Shown in pieces: positions 35,166-46,934 of a DNA stretch of 64,000 bases. Below the pieces are notes generated by a model. That model was not told where the DNA came from and did no database searches. It was given only the letters and a program-made list of their open reading frames with translations. A program made the position numbers and the translations under genes. Origin of the DNA: Terebella lapidaria (lineage: Eukaryota > Annelida > Polychaeta > Terebellida > Terebellidae); NCBI GenBank assembly GCA_949152475.1, contig OX424555.1, forward strand, positions 20,230,868 to 20,294,867, in the 5' to 3' direction. The first letter of the stretch is position 1. The number at the start of each line of letters is the position of its first letter.

Positions 35166-36603
35166 TTAAAAAAATAAAAGTTGTCACACTGTGTCATACA
35201 CATGATAATAACTGTCACAAATCAAGGTTAAAATTTATATGCTGGCTGATGGAGTGTTCTATTAGTTGGAATATGTAACAATAATGATCCATACGAACTG
35301 TTAGCGGTTTATTACCATGGCGAAAAAGCGGGCTACCATATCGGGCTAATGTCAAATTCGATTGGACCCTTGTCAGATGAAAACTTAATAATTGAGTGAT
35401 GGTTCGGTAACGAGGGGATACATAATTTTTAATTTGTGTCACACAATAGATTTGGTTTGATACACTTCAAGTCTCGAGTGTATATCTCGTGCTGAGAACA
35501 TAACTATCTTGGCGGTGATATTGAACGTAATAATAGACGGGATTATTGAACCCTCTGGAATAACCAGATGAATATTATTCACTGAGCTTCCTAATTAGAC
35601 ATGAACTCATGACTATCTTCATGTGAAACGACTGCATATTTGAATACTATTTACAAATGACAGGTACATGTACGTTTCACGTATGAAGATCATCTGATAA
35701 TTTATAAATTGATGCTGTCGGATTAATTGACACGTCGACCAATTGTTAAATGCTTGTTAAATGCTTGACACTCAGCAACACGTTAGATATGCAGGGCCTA
35801 TAAAACAACTCCCATAACAAGTTTTATCATATCACAATATTCACCAAAGCATTGAAACAGTTCATAACAAACCTGAATGATATATGACTCGAGACGAGCT
35901 TGATTAAAGTGTGGTCCATATTCTGATAGTTACCTACATATACCTATTTGTTTTTAAATGAAAAACTGGTGATCCATCTCTATATTTAATTTGAGTTCAA
36001 AATGTTATCTCAAGAGTGTAAGCTAAATCGGGAAGTTTTGGAAGAAATTATAAAAAATTACATGACTTCTTATTGATATTGAATGGTTTTCTTAGAAAAT
36101 ATATATATCTCGGATTATCTGTTGAAAATTCGGTTCTGTTTGTTTGTGAATTGCATTCTACACACGCGGACAACGAATTCATTTGATCCCTAAATGGGCG
36201 CGTTGTCATTTACCCATGAGCAGTCTGTTAGATGCGTCATCAGCACATGGAATCAATGTACCTGCAGGATAGACGCCTCTCCTGAATAGCGCAAACAGAC
36301 GGACATAAAACGCAGCCGAGGTTAGATTTATTTACGTGTGTAATTAGTGTGAACCACATGTACAGTATGGTTTGCCTTCGTTAAAATAATCACTGTGTCT
36401 TTGGATAGATTATTTGGTCGGGCTTTGTTTCTATTGCGAAATGTTGTATTTTACGTTTGTTATTGGCATCATCCAAATTTAGCTTTATTTGTTTGGAGGA
36501 AATAGATTGATACTTACATTCTAACATCCTTTTGATGCTAGTGCACACCGACCATATTCGTATGGAATTATAAACACATATACAGTTATTTGCTTCCAGT
36601 ATT

Positions 36604-36812
36604 AGACGTAGAATCAATACCCAGTATTAAGTATTCCGAGCAAACAAAACAGGGTCCGTTATATCCAATCTCATAGTCCGAGGACAGAAAGTCAGATCAG
36701 GCATACGAAGTGAGAGAAAACACAATTGACAGGGAAACTCATGAACCCCCAACAATGGCCATTAGGAGGTGAAATCAGGTGTTCCGGAAAGGATTAGCAT
36801 TTCCTTGAGCAT
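36604..36812 (-). mobile_element. Penelope-like 3'-end fragment, copy G
   Basis: Near-identical paralogue of the fragment at 7711-7915, in the matching position of copy 2. Confidence 0.8.
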
Positions 36813-39800
36813 GTTGAGTGAGCATCTTGTGAAGTATTAGTAATCAACTGAAGCTCAAAATAGTTTGAAACTACTGAAAAAATATTGTTTTGTTTTATTT
36901 TATGACTTTCGAACGAGTTCCAGAAATCGGGAATGAATTCTGCTCAGAAGAATAAAACACATGAGAAAACAAAATGAGGCGAACAGCCATCTACAGATCT
37001 CATGTCACGAGATCACAGAATGTCCGGTGAAAACTACTAGATTTGAAAGTTGTTTACGGTATTGTATGATAGCGAGCATTGAAACTATCTTCACATAGAC
37101 TCCAACTCTCCCAATAAATTAATATAATAATATTTTATGAATGTGTAAAAACGGATTATTGTCGTGTTAAACAAAGACAAAATAATAATATGCTCGATTA
37201 TGCCCTTCAGTATTGTGAAATGAAACCACTCTTCTGGTGTGTATATTTCTATATTTCTACTTTCCATAAGCTAATATAAATGCTCAATCCGCCTCTATAT
37301 CTCAAGTAGATACAGTACGTGTGACAACATCATAGCGTACAAATACGTGTACACGTGGTATGTGTGTTCAAACTGGTATAACCAATTTACTGTCATACAG
37401 TTATTGGGCGAGCTTGATTTCCCAACACCCGCACAAGTGTTCAGAGAATAGACAATCCAAGTTGACTAAATAAAGCGAGTGACAACCAAACAGTAAAATC
37501 TGGGATGAGGTTGTTGTGGTGTTGGAGCCTGTTGCTGTTTCTGTCATAGTTTCAGTGCTGCCGCCTAGGAACAGTTCTGTCCACTCCCTCTTCAAACCGG
37601 AGTGAAAAGTGTAACACCGTTGGTTTAGTTCTGCAAAAGCGAATGCACAATTGCTTCGTAACCTGTTCTGGGTGGCAGTTGGTGGCAGTTCCTGCACAGA
37701 AATCGAGAGTGCCCAATGTTCTTCTCGATATAATTATATAATTTTCTGACCTGTTTACACATGTATTCATGTAGTTCAGCGACGCTAGAAGGTATAATGA
37801 TGTTACTTTTGACATGCCTCACCTCGGAGTCAAGAGGCAATCTTCAGATCATTATCTCGAAGATTGAATACCAAATTACAATATACCCATCTGGTTCCGA
37901 ATGATACTAGTCTATTGTACAATTGCATGAATTTTAGCAGCACCCTCGTTATCAGTGTGTTGTTTCCATTTTTAGGATATTCAATCTGAATAAGGTAGGG
38001 AATTGCCGTTTGAGTCCCTTGTGGTGTAAGTCAAGATGTACACGTACATATACATGTACATATAGGTATATTGAACACTAGAATACGCGAGTGGGTGCAA
38101 TACTATTGCAGCTATATTATAGCAATATAGTATACTAGTAACAATCAAAGGCATGCAGTGCGAATAAATGTTGTATACAGCTCGCGCATAGACATCTACA
38201 GGATTATCTTCAATATGTTTCATTATTTATTGTGTACCTGGAACGGTGCTGCTTATGTTACCAGAAGACATGTCCTCAAATCACATTTATGCCGGACACA
38301 GTCCCACTGGTCTGCCGAGTTTTGATAGTGTATCGAGGGATGGGAGGTTAGACAATCCTTTCAAGTTTCGAGTCCTTCCGTCCGCTCTCGTAGTCACGTC
38401 ACTAACTCACTTCCGGTAGTGCTTGGACGGACAATCCATCTCTTCTGCAATATGACAACAACAATACTACAGTTAGATGGAAATTAAGAGAGTGTGTAGA
38501 AATGGGCAGATATAAGGAATAGAAAAATATGACCTGGAGACAAGCCAGTTTAAATGGTGGTGCTAAATCCACTCTCCAAACATCCATACGAGCTCCGCAA
38601 TCTATATATAACAAGCAAAATTACCCTCAAAGGGCCGAAAAAAGTTTCCGGAGAAGGTGAAAGTCACCACTGAAATCACTGTGCCAGGGTATTTGATTTT
38701 AAGAATGTCCGTTGAGGCCAGATACTGCAAGGAGTGAAACTATTTATCTGGCGGCCGCCACATGAAAAGTGGCGGCTGCCACTTAATTATTTGACGACCG
38801 CCATATAATTATCTGGCAATTTCTAGATGTCTCCTCTTTTCTGAAGCTTTGTGTGCTGATATTATGAGATCTGAATTTCTCTATTATTGATTGATATGTA
38901 CAATAATACTGAAGCCTCAAAACGGCGATTCTGCTGAATAATTATCGGTCTTCTTGTTAATTCACTATTGTCCTAGAACCTACTTTAGTTCTTAGACTGT
39001 AGAACGAGGTACTTTTGGTGAACTTTTTGCCCTTGGATTTTTAATTCATTCTCTTTAAATCTGGGTTTGGTAATTTACAAATGTGAAGTCTAATCTTCGG
39101 TCTTAATCGTTGCTCGTGCCATCTTAAATGTCCGAAATTGATCTCGGCTCCAATTATAGAAGAAAATGATGTGCCTGGTCACGGAACACTCTTTCCCGGT
39201 TTAATGCTTTTCCAACAACTCATGACGCACTTGCGACAGGGCGCTGGATATGCGACCGCTTAAGTTTCGAGAAAGCAAAATGTGTTCCTGCGATGGAGCA
39301 GCGACAGTTCAATTTTAAAATAGTGTGTTATTTAACTATTGGCGTGTTGGAGCTGATTTCTTTGAAATGCGGAAATTCATTCGATGCGGATCACTCTCCA
39401 AACTCTCCAGTTACGGGCAAGATTGCGAGTACTTCAACAATGTAATTAAATAATTTCAAGCCTAACGCGACCTTGATACTAACCACTGGACGTCATCCAA
39501 GGCCAGCTTCAGAGTCTCCAATGGAAAGCTCAGTGAATAATAGGTATATCGTTATAGAACCATTGTGTCTCACTCTTTCGTATTTATTCTCAATGTCTGG
39601 CACTTGTACCTCTCAAGAGTAATGAAGCTGCCTCGATGATGTATTTGGGACTAGGAACCGTCAGGCAACACAGCAATCAGGTACTTGTCTTGTTTATTAT
39701 CAACTGACATGGGCTCACTCAACTCTCTGTCCAGATACATATACTTGTCGGGCGCGAGTTGATCAGAACTGTGACTGAAGTAGACTGTAGAGAACATTGT

Positions 39801-40177
39801 AGATGCCAGGGCTAATGAAGGTATAGCGTTCTTGGATAATTATCCAGACAACGCTTCATCACAAAAAATGTTCTGAGATCCGAGAGCTGATATCCTGCTA
39901 ACTTTACTGTTTTTGTTTTTGAAAGTAATCTTGTGACTGACGTATACAAAATACAGTGCGCAATATCACTAAACATTCCTTTTTTAATTTTACTTATACC
40001 TTTGAAAAAAACACAAATAGTATAGATTCCAGAATATATTTCAACCAAAAATACTCTGTGTGCTCTGACGTGTTGAATAGCCAATTTGCCTTTTTGTTCA
40101 CCGACGTTGAACGGTTCCATGATGTAACTCACCTGGGGCACGAACGGATTTTTTTCTAACTGATTCCAGACGTTTAA

Positions 40178-40884
40178 AGTACTAGTAAATTGAAAATATG
40201 ATGTTTTGTTTTATGGAAGATCTCAATGATCTGAGCAAAATGGTCTTTACGGTATATCAACTCATTAATATGCAAATTAGATGATAATGAGAATTCATGA
40301 CGTCACGAGGGGAACAAATTTCAATTAGGATATTTCAAGCCATGATATAATGATTCTTATTGAAGGTTCTGATGATCTGACTAGTGCATATTATTATGTA
40401 CCATACATAGTCAATATCCACACAAACTACTGTTGCTATAGTTACCAGTCGTTCCCTATAGCCGCAGTTACCCATGGTTGCCATGGCCATTAACTGCCAA
40501 GCCAGTCTATCCACAGACTTTCTGTCGACTATTCATGAAATAAATTATTATAGAGCTCAAGTTGGCACCATTTTTATTTGTGCATACCCTGTTCTAAGTG
40601 GGTTTCTGGCCCTAGCAACCATGGTTGCTATGGGCCATACCAGGTCACTGGTTACCTTGACAACAACATAAAAAGTGAAAACACTGATTATTCATATTCA
40701 AATCTGTATAGAATGAGTTTTGATGAATAATCATAACATTTAATGAATGAATAATACATATCAAAGTACCTAATTAAAACAATTTCCCCCGATGACGTCA
40801 TGAATATCTCATTTGCATACTATTTTTCTCAGATCAATGAGATCTTTCATAAGGTTCACATCATATTTTCACTATACTAGTACT
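40178..40884. mobile_element. MITE, 707 bp, TTAA target
   Basis: Starts AGTACTAGTA and ends TACTAGTACT, with inverted similarity extending about 70 bp (GAAAATATGATGT, AGATCTCA(A/T)TGATCTGAG). TTAA flanks both sides (40,174-40,177 and 40,885-40,888). The empty site in copy 1 near 11,293 has a single TTAA. TTAA duplication is characteristic of piggyBac-type transposition, but the terminal sequence does not look like a classical piggyBac end. No transposase. Confidence 0.9.
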
Positions 40885-41294
40885 TTAACTAAAGGAATTT
40901 GTCACTCCACCACAATGTTGGATTTGTCCCATCATCTTTTTTCTCCAATGCCGACTCTAGTTTTGTTGTAACTTACATAACTGTAAGTAATTTACATAAC
41001 TGTAAGTAATTTACATAACTGTAAGTAATTTACATAACTTACATACCTTCCAAACATACGAGAGACAAGTCTTTGATGCAAACAATGATACCTAAATATA
41101 CCTATTCATGAATACATATATATACTATGTATGTAACTATGTATTGTAGTTTGTGTCAGGTTTACCTAGAGCTAGATTCCGTTCGGGGCGCACCTGGGCC
41201 CGTTGTGTATTTGGTCGTCGCCTCGAAACACAAATATTAGATCATAAATTTGTTCCCACTTCTGTTCAGTATGTACTAATTATGTGCCATTTTT

Positions 41295-43538
41295 AGGTTA
41301 CCGGACCTTTGGTCCGATAACCTATTGCCGTGGCGTTGCGTCCGTCGTCCGTCGTCGTCGTCCGTCGTCGTCCGTCTACATTTTTATCTTTAAAGTTTAC
41401 GATCGAATCTTTCTGAAATTTTGCACAAAAATGCCTAAAAATATTTCGAGAGGGAGGTATTTTTTAGTTTTTTGATTTTCGCAATTATTTCAAAATGGCG
41501 GCCGTTTTCGTCGAAAAATGGCCAATTTTGGACTTTGGCTGTCGTTTTCTCAAAATCTGTTCAGTAACTTTTTTTCTTATTCATGCATAACACTCCTCAT
41601 ATGTACCTCAGTGACATGTATAAATTTCGTTGCCCTTGAATCGCTCGAAGTGGGCCATTTTGGGCCCAAACTCGGCCCAAAGGGGACTTTCCCATGTTAA
41701 ATTCTCCTATGCTTTATAATGGGACACATTAAGCCTAATATCTCACTTAATATTGAGATTAGAGACTAGGAATCAATTGTGGACATATAGGAAATGATAT
41801 ATGCTGAATATTCTCGTGACCTTGAATTTGACCTTTGACCTCATTTTCAAGGTCACAGGACAAAATGGCTAATATCTCGCTTATTATCGACTTTACAGCT
41901 TAGAAATCAATTGTGAACATATAGGAAATGATATATGCTGAATATTCTCGTGACCTTGAATTTGACCTTTGACCTCATTTTCAAGGTCACAGGACAAAAT
42001 GGCCAAAATCTCGCTTATTATCGACTTTGATATTTGATCGACTTTACAGCTTAGGAATCCATTGTGAGCATATAGGAAATGATATATGCTGAATATTCTC
42101 ATGACCTTGAATTTGACCTTTGGCCTCATTTTCAAGGTCACAGAACAAAATGGCTAATATCTCGCTTATTATCGACTTTACAGCTTAGGAATCAATTGTG
42201 AACATATAGGAAATGATATATGCTGAATATTCTCGTGACCTTGAATTTGACCTTTGACCTCATTTCCAAGGTCACAGGACAAAATTGCTAATACCTCCCT
42301 TATTATCGACTTTACGGCTTAGGAATCAATTGTGAACATATAGGAAATGATATATGCTGAATATTCTCGTGACCTTGAATTTGACCTTGACCTCATTTTC
42401 AAGGTCACAAGACAAAATGGCCAATATCTTGCTTATTAGCGACTCTGCAGCTTAGGAATCAATTGTGAACATATGGGAAATGATATATGCTGAATATTCT
42501 AGTGACCTTGAATTTGACCCTTGACCTAAATTTCGAGGTTAGTCATTTTATTTTCAAGGTCAGAATACAAAATGGCTTATATCTCGCTTATTATCAAATT
42601 TACAGCTTAGGGGTCCATAGTGAACATATAGGAAATGATGTATACTGAATATTTTGGTGATCTAGAATTTGACCTTTGATCTCATTTTCAAGGTCAGAGA
42701 ACAAAATGGCTAATATGTCGCTTATTATCATCTTTACATCTGCCCCTGATGACGCCAGTGTGTCTTTGGATAAACTATTTGGTCGGGCTTTGTTTCTATT
42801 GCAAAATGTTGTATTTTACGTTTCTTATTGGCATCATCAAAATTTGATTGTATTGGTGGTAATAGATTGATACTTACATTTATACCACCGAGTCGGTGTC
42901 ACCGCTGGCGGATGTTAAATCTGTCCTCGAGGATACCATCAACTCAGTAGCCTACGGGCTTGTGATTGGGTACTTTTGTACTTGTCATGTATCTATTCCA
43001 TGGGGTTAGATTCGGATTTCTAAATTATTTTCATAGGTTGTTGGGCAGTTCTATACTAATTCCATCTGGTGTACAGTAGAAACAACTACATTTAACACAT
43101 TGTCTGCCCCTGAAGACGCCAGTGTGTCTTTGGATAAACTCGGGTCGGGCATTGTTTGTTTCTATTGCAAAATGTAGTATTTTACGTTTCTTATTGGCAT
43201 CATCAAAATCTGATTGTATTGGTGGTAATAGATTGATACTTACATTTACAGCATAGGAATCAATTGCAAATATAGAGGAATGATATATACTGAATATTTT
43301 CATGACCTTGAACTTGAACTTTGACCTCATTTTCAAGGTCACATCACAGAATGGCTAATGTCTCACTTATTATCGACTTTACAGCTTAGGAATTTATTGT
43401 GGACATACTAGAAGTGATATATTTGTTGAAAATTTCATGGCCTTGAATTTATCAGTGACTTTATTTTCAAGGTCACTAGACAAAAGGCTAATATCTAAAA
43501 TGTATATTGTCCGGTAACCTTTCTTAGCCCTTGGGCTA
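41295..43538 (+). mobile_element. Helentron-like non-autonomous element with tandem core
   Basis: The left end AGGTTACCGGACCTTTGGTCC is self-complementary. The right end contains GTCCGGTAACCT (inverted copy of the left tip) and closes with the palindrome TTAGCCCTTGGGCTAA followed by a T-run. A GTC/CGT microsatellite lies near 41,340-41,378. A ~131-150-bp unit is repeated about seven times (41,725-42,720). Two copies of the 363-bp-family sequence interrupt it (42,738-43,245). The empty site in copy 1 (near 11,668) fixes the ends. Either an ATTTTT duplication or a clean insertion inside a T-run fits. Hairpin ends and T-T insertion resemble Helentrons; the tandem core recalls bivalve pearl-type elements. 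Confidence 0.75.
41725..42720 (+). repeat. ~135-bp tandem core rich in AGGTCA half-sites
   Basis: About seven monomers, each with CTGAATATTCTCGTGACCTTG, TTTGACCTTTGACCTC and TTTTCAAGGTCAC. On the complementary strand this reads AGGTCAAAGGTCA, a perfect direct repeat spaced by one base, plus TCAAGGTCA. One monomer is longer by a local duplication of TATCGACTTT. Confidence 0.9.
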
Positions 43539-43744
43539 ATTTTTTAACTCAACAAAATGAGCTACGTGGCTGGAAACGAAGGTGAAATGGAGTTTTTGAC
43601 ACGCCTAGATTCCTGAAGGCTTGCTTAGATTCCTATACATAACCACGACTAAGCTCGTGTATAAATTCAATCACCGTGGGGTGAACATTTTCATGTAATA
43701 GACGTGTTGGGTACGGTTCCAATTTTTCTCGTGACTTTTAGTTC

Positions 43745-44478
43745 CGACAACCTATAGCCGTGGCATTCCGACAACCTATTGCCGTGCCGTCGCCCGTCTT
43801 TGTTGCATCCTTCTAAATTTTTATCTTTAAAGTTTACGGTAGAATCTTCCTGAAATTCGGCACAAATTGCTTTGAACTATTTCAAGACTGAGCTATTTTT
43901 TATTTTTCAATATTTTTGATTCTTAAAAAAAAATTGCGGCCATTTTTGATGAAAAAGTGGCCAATTTCGGACATTTGACGGTCGTTCCCTCAAAATCTTT
44001 TCAGTAACTTTTTTTTCTAGATGATGCATAAGATTCTTCATATGTACCCCTATGATGTGTGGATGTTTGTTGCCATTGAATCGCTCAGTGGGCAATTTTG
44101 GCCCAATCTTGGTTTGAATGCTAAATGTCTGACATTGAATGTGTAAATTGACCATTGAGGTTCAAGCTTTTGCACCTGGAAGTTAAAATTGTATTATAAG
44201 CTTACAAGAAGTCATATATATGGCACATGTTTCGGTGACCTTGAACTTGATCTAAGACGACCTTGAAGGCTAAGTCTCGCCTGACCTGAAATGTGTATAC
44301 TGGCCTCTAGAGACAACTTATGTTTGTATTGTGAACATGTAAAAAGTCATGTAGTACACCTTATGGTGACCTCGAAGTTCACAAAGATGACCTTGGATAG
44401 TAAATCTCAAGGTCATGTCACATGCAATGCTCAAAACCAAAGTTGTTTGTTAACCTATCTTAGTCCTTGGGCTAATTT
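43745..44478 (+). mobile_element. Diverged relative of the Helentron-like element
   Basis: Begins near CCGACAACCTATTGCCGTG, has the TTTATCTTTAAAGTTTACG and GAATCTT(T/C)CTGAAAT segments of the element at 41,295, and ends in CTTAGTCCTTGGGCTAATTTTT. Its left tip is diverged. TGACCTTGA motifs are present but no clear tandem array. Confidence 0.7.
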
Positions 44479-44871
44479 TTAATATGATTTCAGGAATAAA
44501 ATCGTTTATCTTGCCTAAGTTCGAGACCTACAAATAAATAGCAAATCACATTTTAATGGGATACCCTTCTACACGTATGACATATTGTCGGATGGTCTGG
44601 TGAGATCTTATCGATTATAAGTTTTGTTGGTTAGGATATAAGAAAAAAAAAATTGCTTGAATATCCATATCATGCAATATTACCAAAATGTATGACAGAA
44701 GCAATATCACCGACTTTGACTCAAATGTCAATGATAAGTGATCTGTGTGAAACTTTGCATCGATACACAAGCGTGTGAACTTCTGTAATAATTAGGGGGC
44801 CTATTCGTATGATTCAAAATATTGAATTATAAATAATGCAGCAAACTTTATGTTATTCTTTTTATTATTTC

Positions 44872-44998
44872 AGGATTAGACGATCTCGTATGCTCAATGT
44901 AGGAGCTGTACGTGTATTGCGAGACATACATGTACTGACCTCACCAGCTCCGTGGATTGTTCTTGACACTCGTCTATAGATAAAAAAAAAACACCGAC
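44872..44998 (+). promoter_or_regulatory. Probable 3' splice site and 5' UTR of the GPCR gene
   Basis: A pyrimidine/T-rich tract ending TTTATTATTTCAG (AG at 44,872-44,873) precedes the coding start by about 125 bp. This suggests a spliced 5' UTR, with the upstream exon not identified. An A-run lies just before the start codon. Confidence 0.5.
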
Positions 44999-46099
44999 AT
45001 GGCCATGAACGAGACGTTCTCCAGCCATGGCAATCAGAGTTCTGAGGTGGTATCTGCCGTGATGGTGTCCCAGGCTGACTACGCCGGCTACGTCTTCGTG
45101 CCTCTCCTGCTACTGACTGGAATCGTCGGCAACTCGCTTACCATCCGAGTGATGTTGACTCGCTCCTTCCGCTCGATGCCCGTCAGCAAGACCCTAATAG
45201 CTCTCTCCGTGTCTGACACCATGGTCAACGTCCTCTTCCCCTTCAACAAACCGTTCGTGAGAAGCCTGTTGGGTACGGACATCCGAGCTCTCTCCCCCGG
45301 CGGGTGTAAGCTCTACTTCTGGGCGTACCGATACTTCAAGACAACGTCCTCCTGGATGGTAGTACTCATCTCTCTAGAGAGGTTTGTGGCCGTGTGGCTG
45401 CCCATCAGAGCCAGAGTTATCAACAACAATAGGAACATGTACGCTGCTGTGGCGACAGTGTACGTGACTCTAGCGATCTACATCGGGTACTGGTGTTCCT
45501 GGGCCGACCAGATCATCGGCGGCAAGTGTATCCCTAACACGAGGTCCCCGGGTAAGGAGCTGCGGTCCCAGGTGTTCCTAGTAGTCGGCATCAGCCTCTA
45601 CGCCTACATCCCGGCCGCCATCCTCCTTGTGTTCAACAGCATGATCGTCGCAAAGCTCATTGCCGTCAGGCGCAACGCTAAGAAGTCGGTGGCCCCCACG
45701 ACGACTACCAATACACTGGCGCTCCCGGGTGAGCCCCCGGCTAGAGAGAAGGCCTCGGCCACCAAGTCGAAGACAACGATCATGCTGATCTGTGTGGCTG
45801 TTGGCTTTGTCGTGCTAGTTACTCCAAATTCCACCTCCCACATCGTGTCCTTCGCTCGCAAGCAGAACATCTTCGAGACGACGGACAAGGGAATGGTGTT
45901 CTTTCGGGAGATCTCCCAAGTCATGGAACAGCTCAACAACTCCATCAACTTCTTTCTGTACGTGTTGTGTAGCAAGCGGTTCAGAGACCGCGTGGTGGCT
46001 CTGTTCAGACATTGGGAGGGTGAGTCCTCGGTGGACCCCAGCATGAGGAGTGTGAGCCGAGTACAGCCTGCCAGCAGTGGTCATTTCGACAAAAACTGA
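44999..46099 (+). CDS. Rhodopsin-family GPCR, peptide-receptor type, 366 aa
   Basis: A plasma-membrane seven-transmembrane receptor with an uninterrupted coding exon. N-glycosylation sequons lie at Asn4 and Asn12. TM1 has GNS (about residue 44), TM2 has SVSD, TM3 starts at a Cys and ends in ERF instead of DRY, and a second Cys in extracellular loop 2 (GGKC) can form the conserved disulphide. TM6 lacks the usual CWxP and has LVTP. TM7 has NNSINFFLY in place of NPxxY, a form found in FMRFamide/myosuppressin-like receptor groups. A Cys follows TM7 and could be palmitoylated. The tail is short and Ser-rich. The ligand cannot be told from sequence. The first ATG has G at -3 and +4, and a second Met lies two codons on. 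A degraded paralogue lies at 14,930-15,556. Confidence 0.9.
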   Translation: MAMNETFSSHGNQSSEVVSAVMVSQADYAGYVFVPLLLLTGIVGNSLTIRVMLTRSFRSMPVSKTLIALSVSDTMVNVLFPFNKPFVRSLLGTDIRALSPGGCKLYFWAYRYFKTTSSWMVVLISLERFVAVWLPIRARVINNNRNMYAAVATVYVTLAIYIGYWCSWADQIIGGKCIPNTRSPGKELRSQVFLVVGISLYAYIPAAILLVFNSMIVAKLIAVRRNAKKSVAPTTTTNTLALPGEPPAREKASATKSKTTIMLICVAVGFVVLVTPNSTSHIVSFARKQNIFETTDKGMVFFREISQVMEQLNNSINFFLYVLCSKRFRDRVVALFRHWEGESSVDPSMRSVSRVQPASSGHFDKN

Positions 46100-46907
46100 C
46101 TGTTGTGCACAGTTTGTTCTTCATTTGGTGATATACATATGTTTGTGTATTATGTACAAGGTACATGTACCGTGACTATGTGTCTGTGATTGTGTGTCTG
46201 GATCTGGACATGAGATTCACCTTTCTTTCCCTCCAAATATTTGATAAATCGGGTACGAGTTCAATATAATGTTTGAGATGGAAGGGCTGATCTGTAACTT
46301 GTCTGTTAATTATCCACTCGTCAGTTCTTCGGAGGTTGAGTAGATATAGTAACCATCATAATAGTATTCTAAGAATATATGCTGTTACCGCTGACAATAG
46401 TAACTGTCGATTCGAGGACAATGTTGGTGTTCCCACTGTCAACATGAATGTAGGCCTACATCACATCTGTGTAAGTAATTGTGAGTTCTATGAAGTTTGT
46501 ACATTTGAAGCGGGCCGATAATATGTTTGTGTTGCGGATTGTTCTTAGACATGGATATAATAATCCGGTGCTGTCTGATTGTTTTCCGAGCCATGTAGGA
46601 TTGATGACGATGAAATGTGTCCATTGGCGATCGACAGAACATTATTGGGTGGTATTGTCATATTTTCGAGTGTACCACTGTGTATGCTACTTGTTGGTAC
46701 TGCTATAGTGGTGTTACTCACCTGTGCATACAGCGTTATCGTACCACAATGATCTCCCAGATCTCATGAATTTTCAGTTCATCAACATTATGTATTGCAA
46801 AGTGTTGGTATTTACACTTATACAAAGCCACCAGTAAAAAATAATCATGTGTAAGTCACTATGAATCAAAACTATCAAATTCACCTGTTATTATCATATT
46901 GCTATCC

Positions 46908-46913
46908 AATAAA
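46908..46913 (+). terminator. Polyadenylation signal AATAAA of the GPCR gene
   Basis: A canonical AATAAA about 800 bp after the stop codon, followed by a GT-rich stretch (GTCGTGTTTG). It would give a 3' UTR of about 830 nt. No earlier AATAAA was noticed after the stop. Confidence 0.6.
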
Positions 46914-46934
46914 GTCGTGTTTGAATATCGATGT

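Larger units (their letters stand above)
31136..43775 (+). repeat. Segmental duplication, copy 2
   Basis: Collinear with 1254-14,490. Copy-specific insertions are the 363-bp array (about 32,050-33,660), the TTAA MITE (40,178-40,884) and the Helentron-like element (41,295-43,538). Small copy-specific differences include extra GGCGGCCGCC-type hairpin sequence at 38,745-38,810 and a triplicated 17-bp unit at 40,975-41,035. Confidence 0.85.

Noticed and set aside
39812-40141. 109-codon minus-strand frame
   Set aside because: The paralogous sequence near 11.0-11.28 kb differs by single-base indels that break the frame; no known domain.
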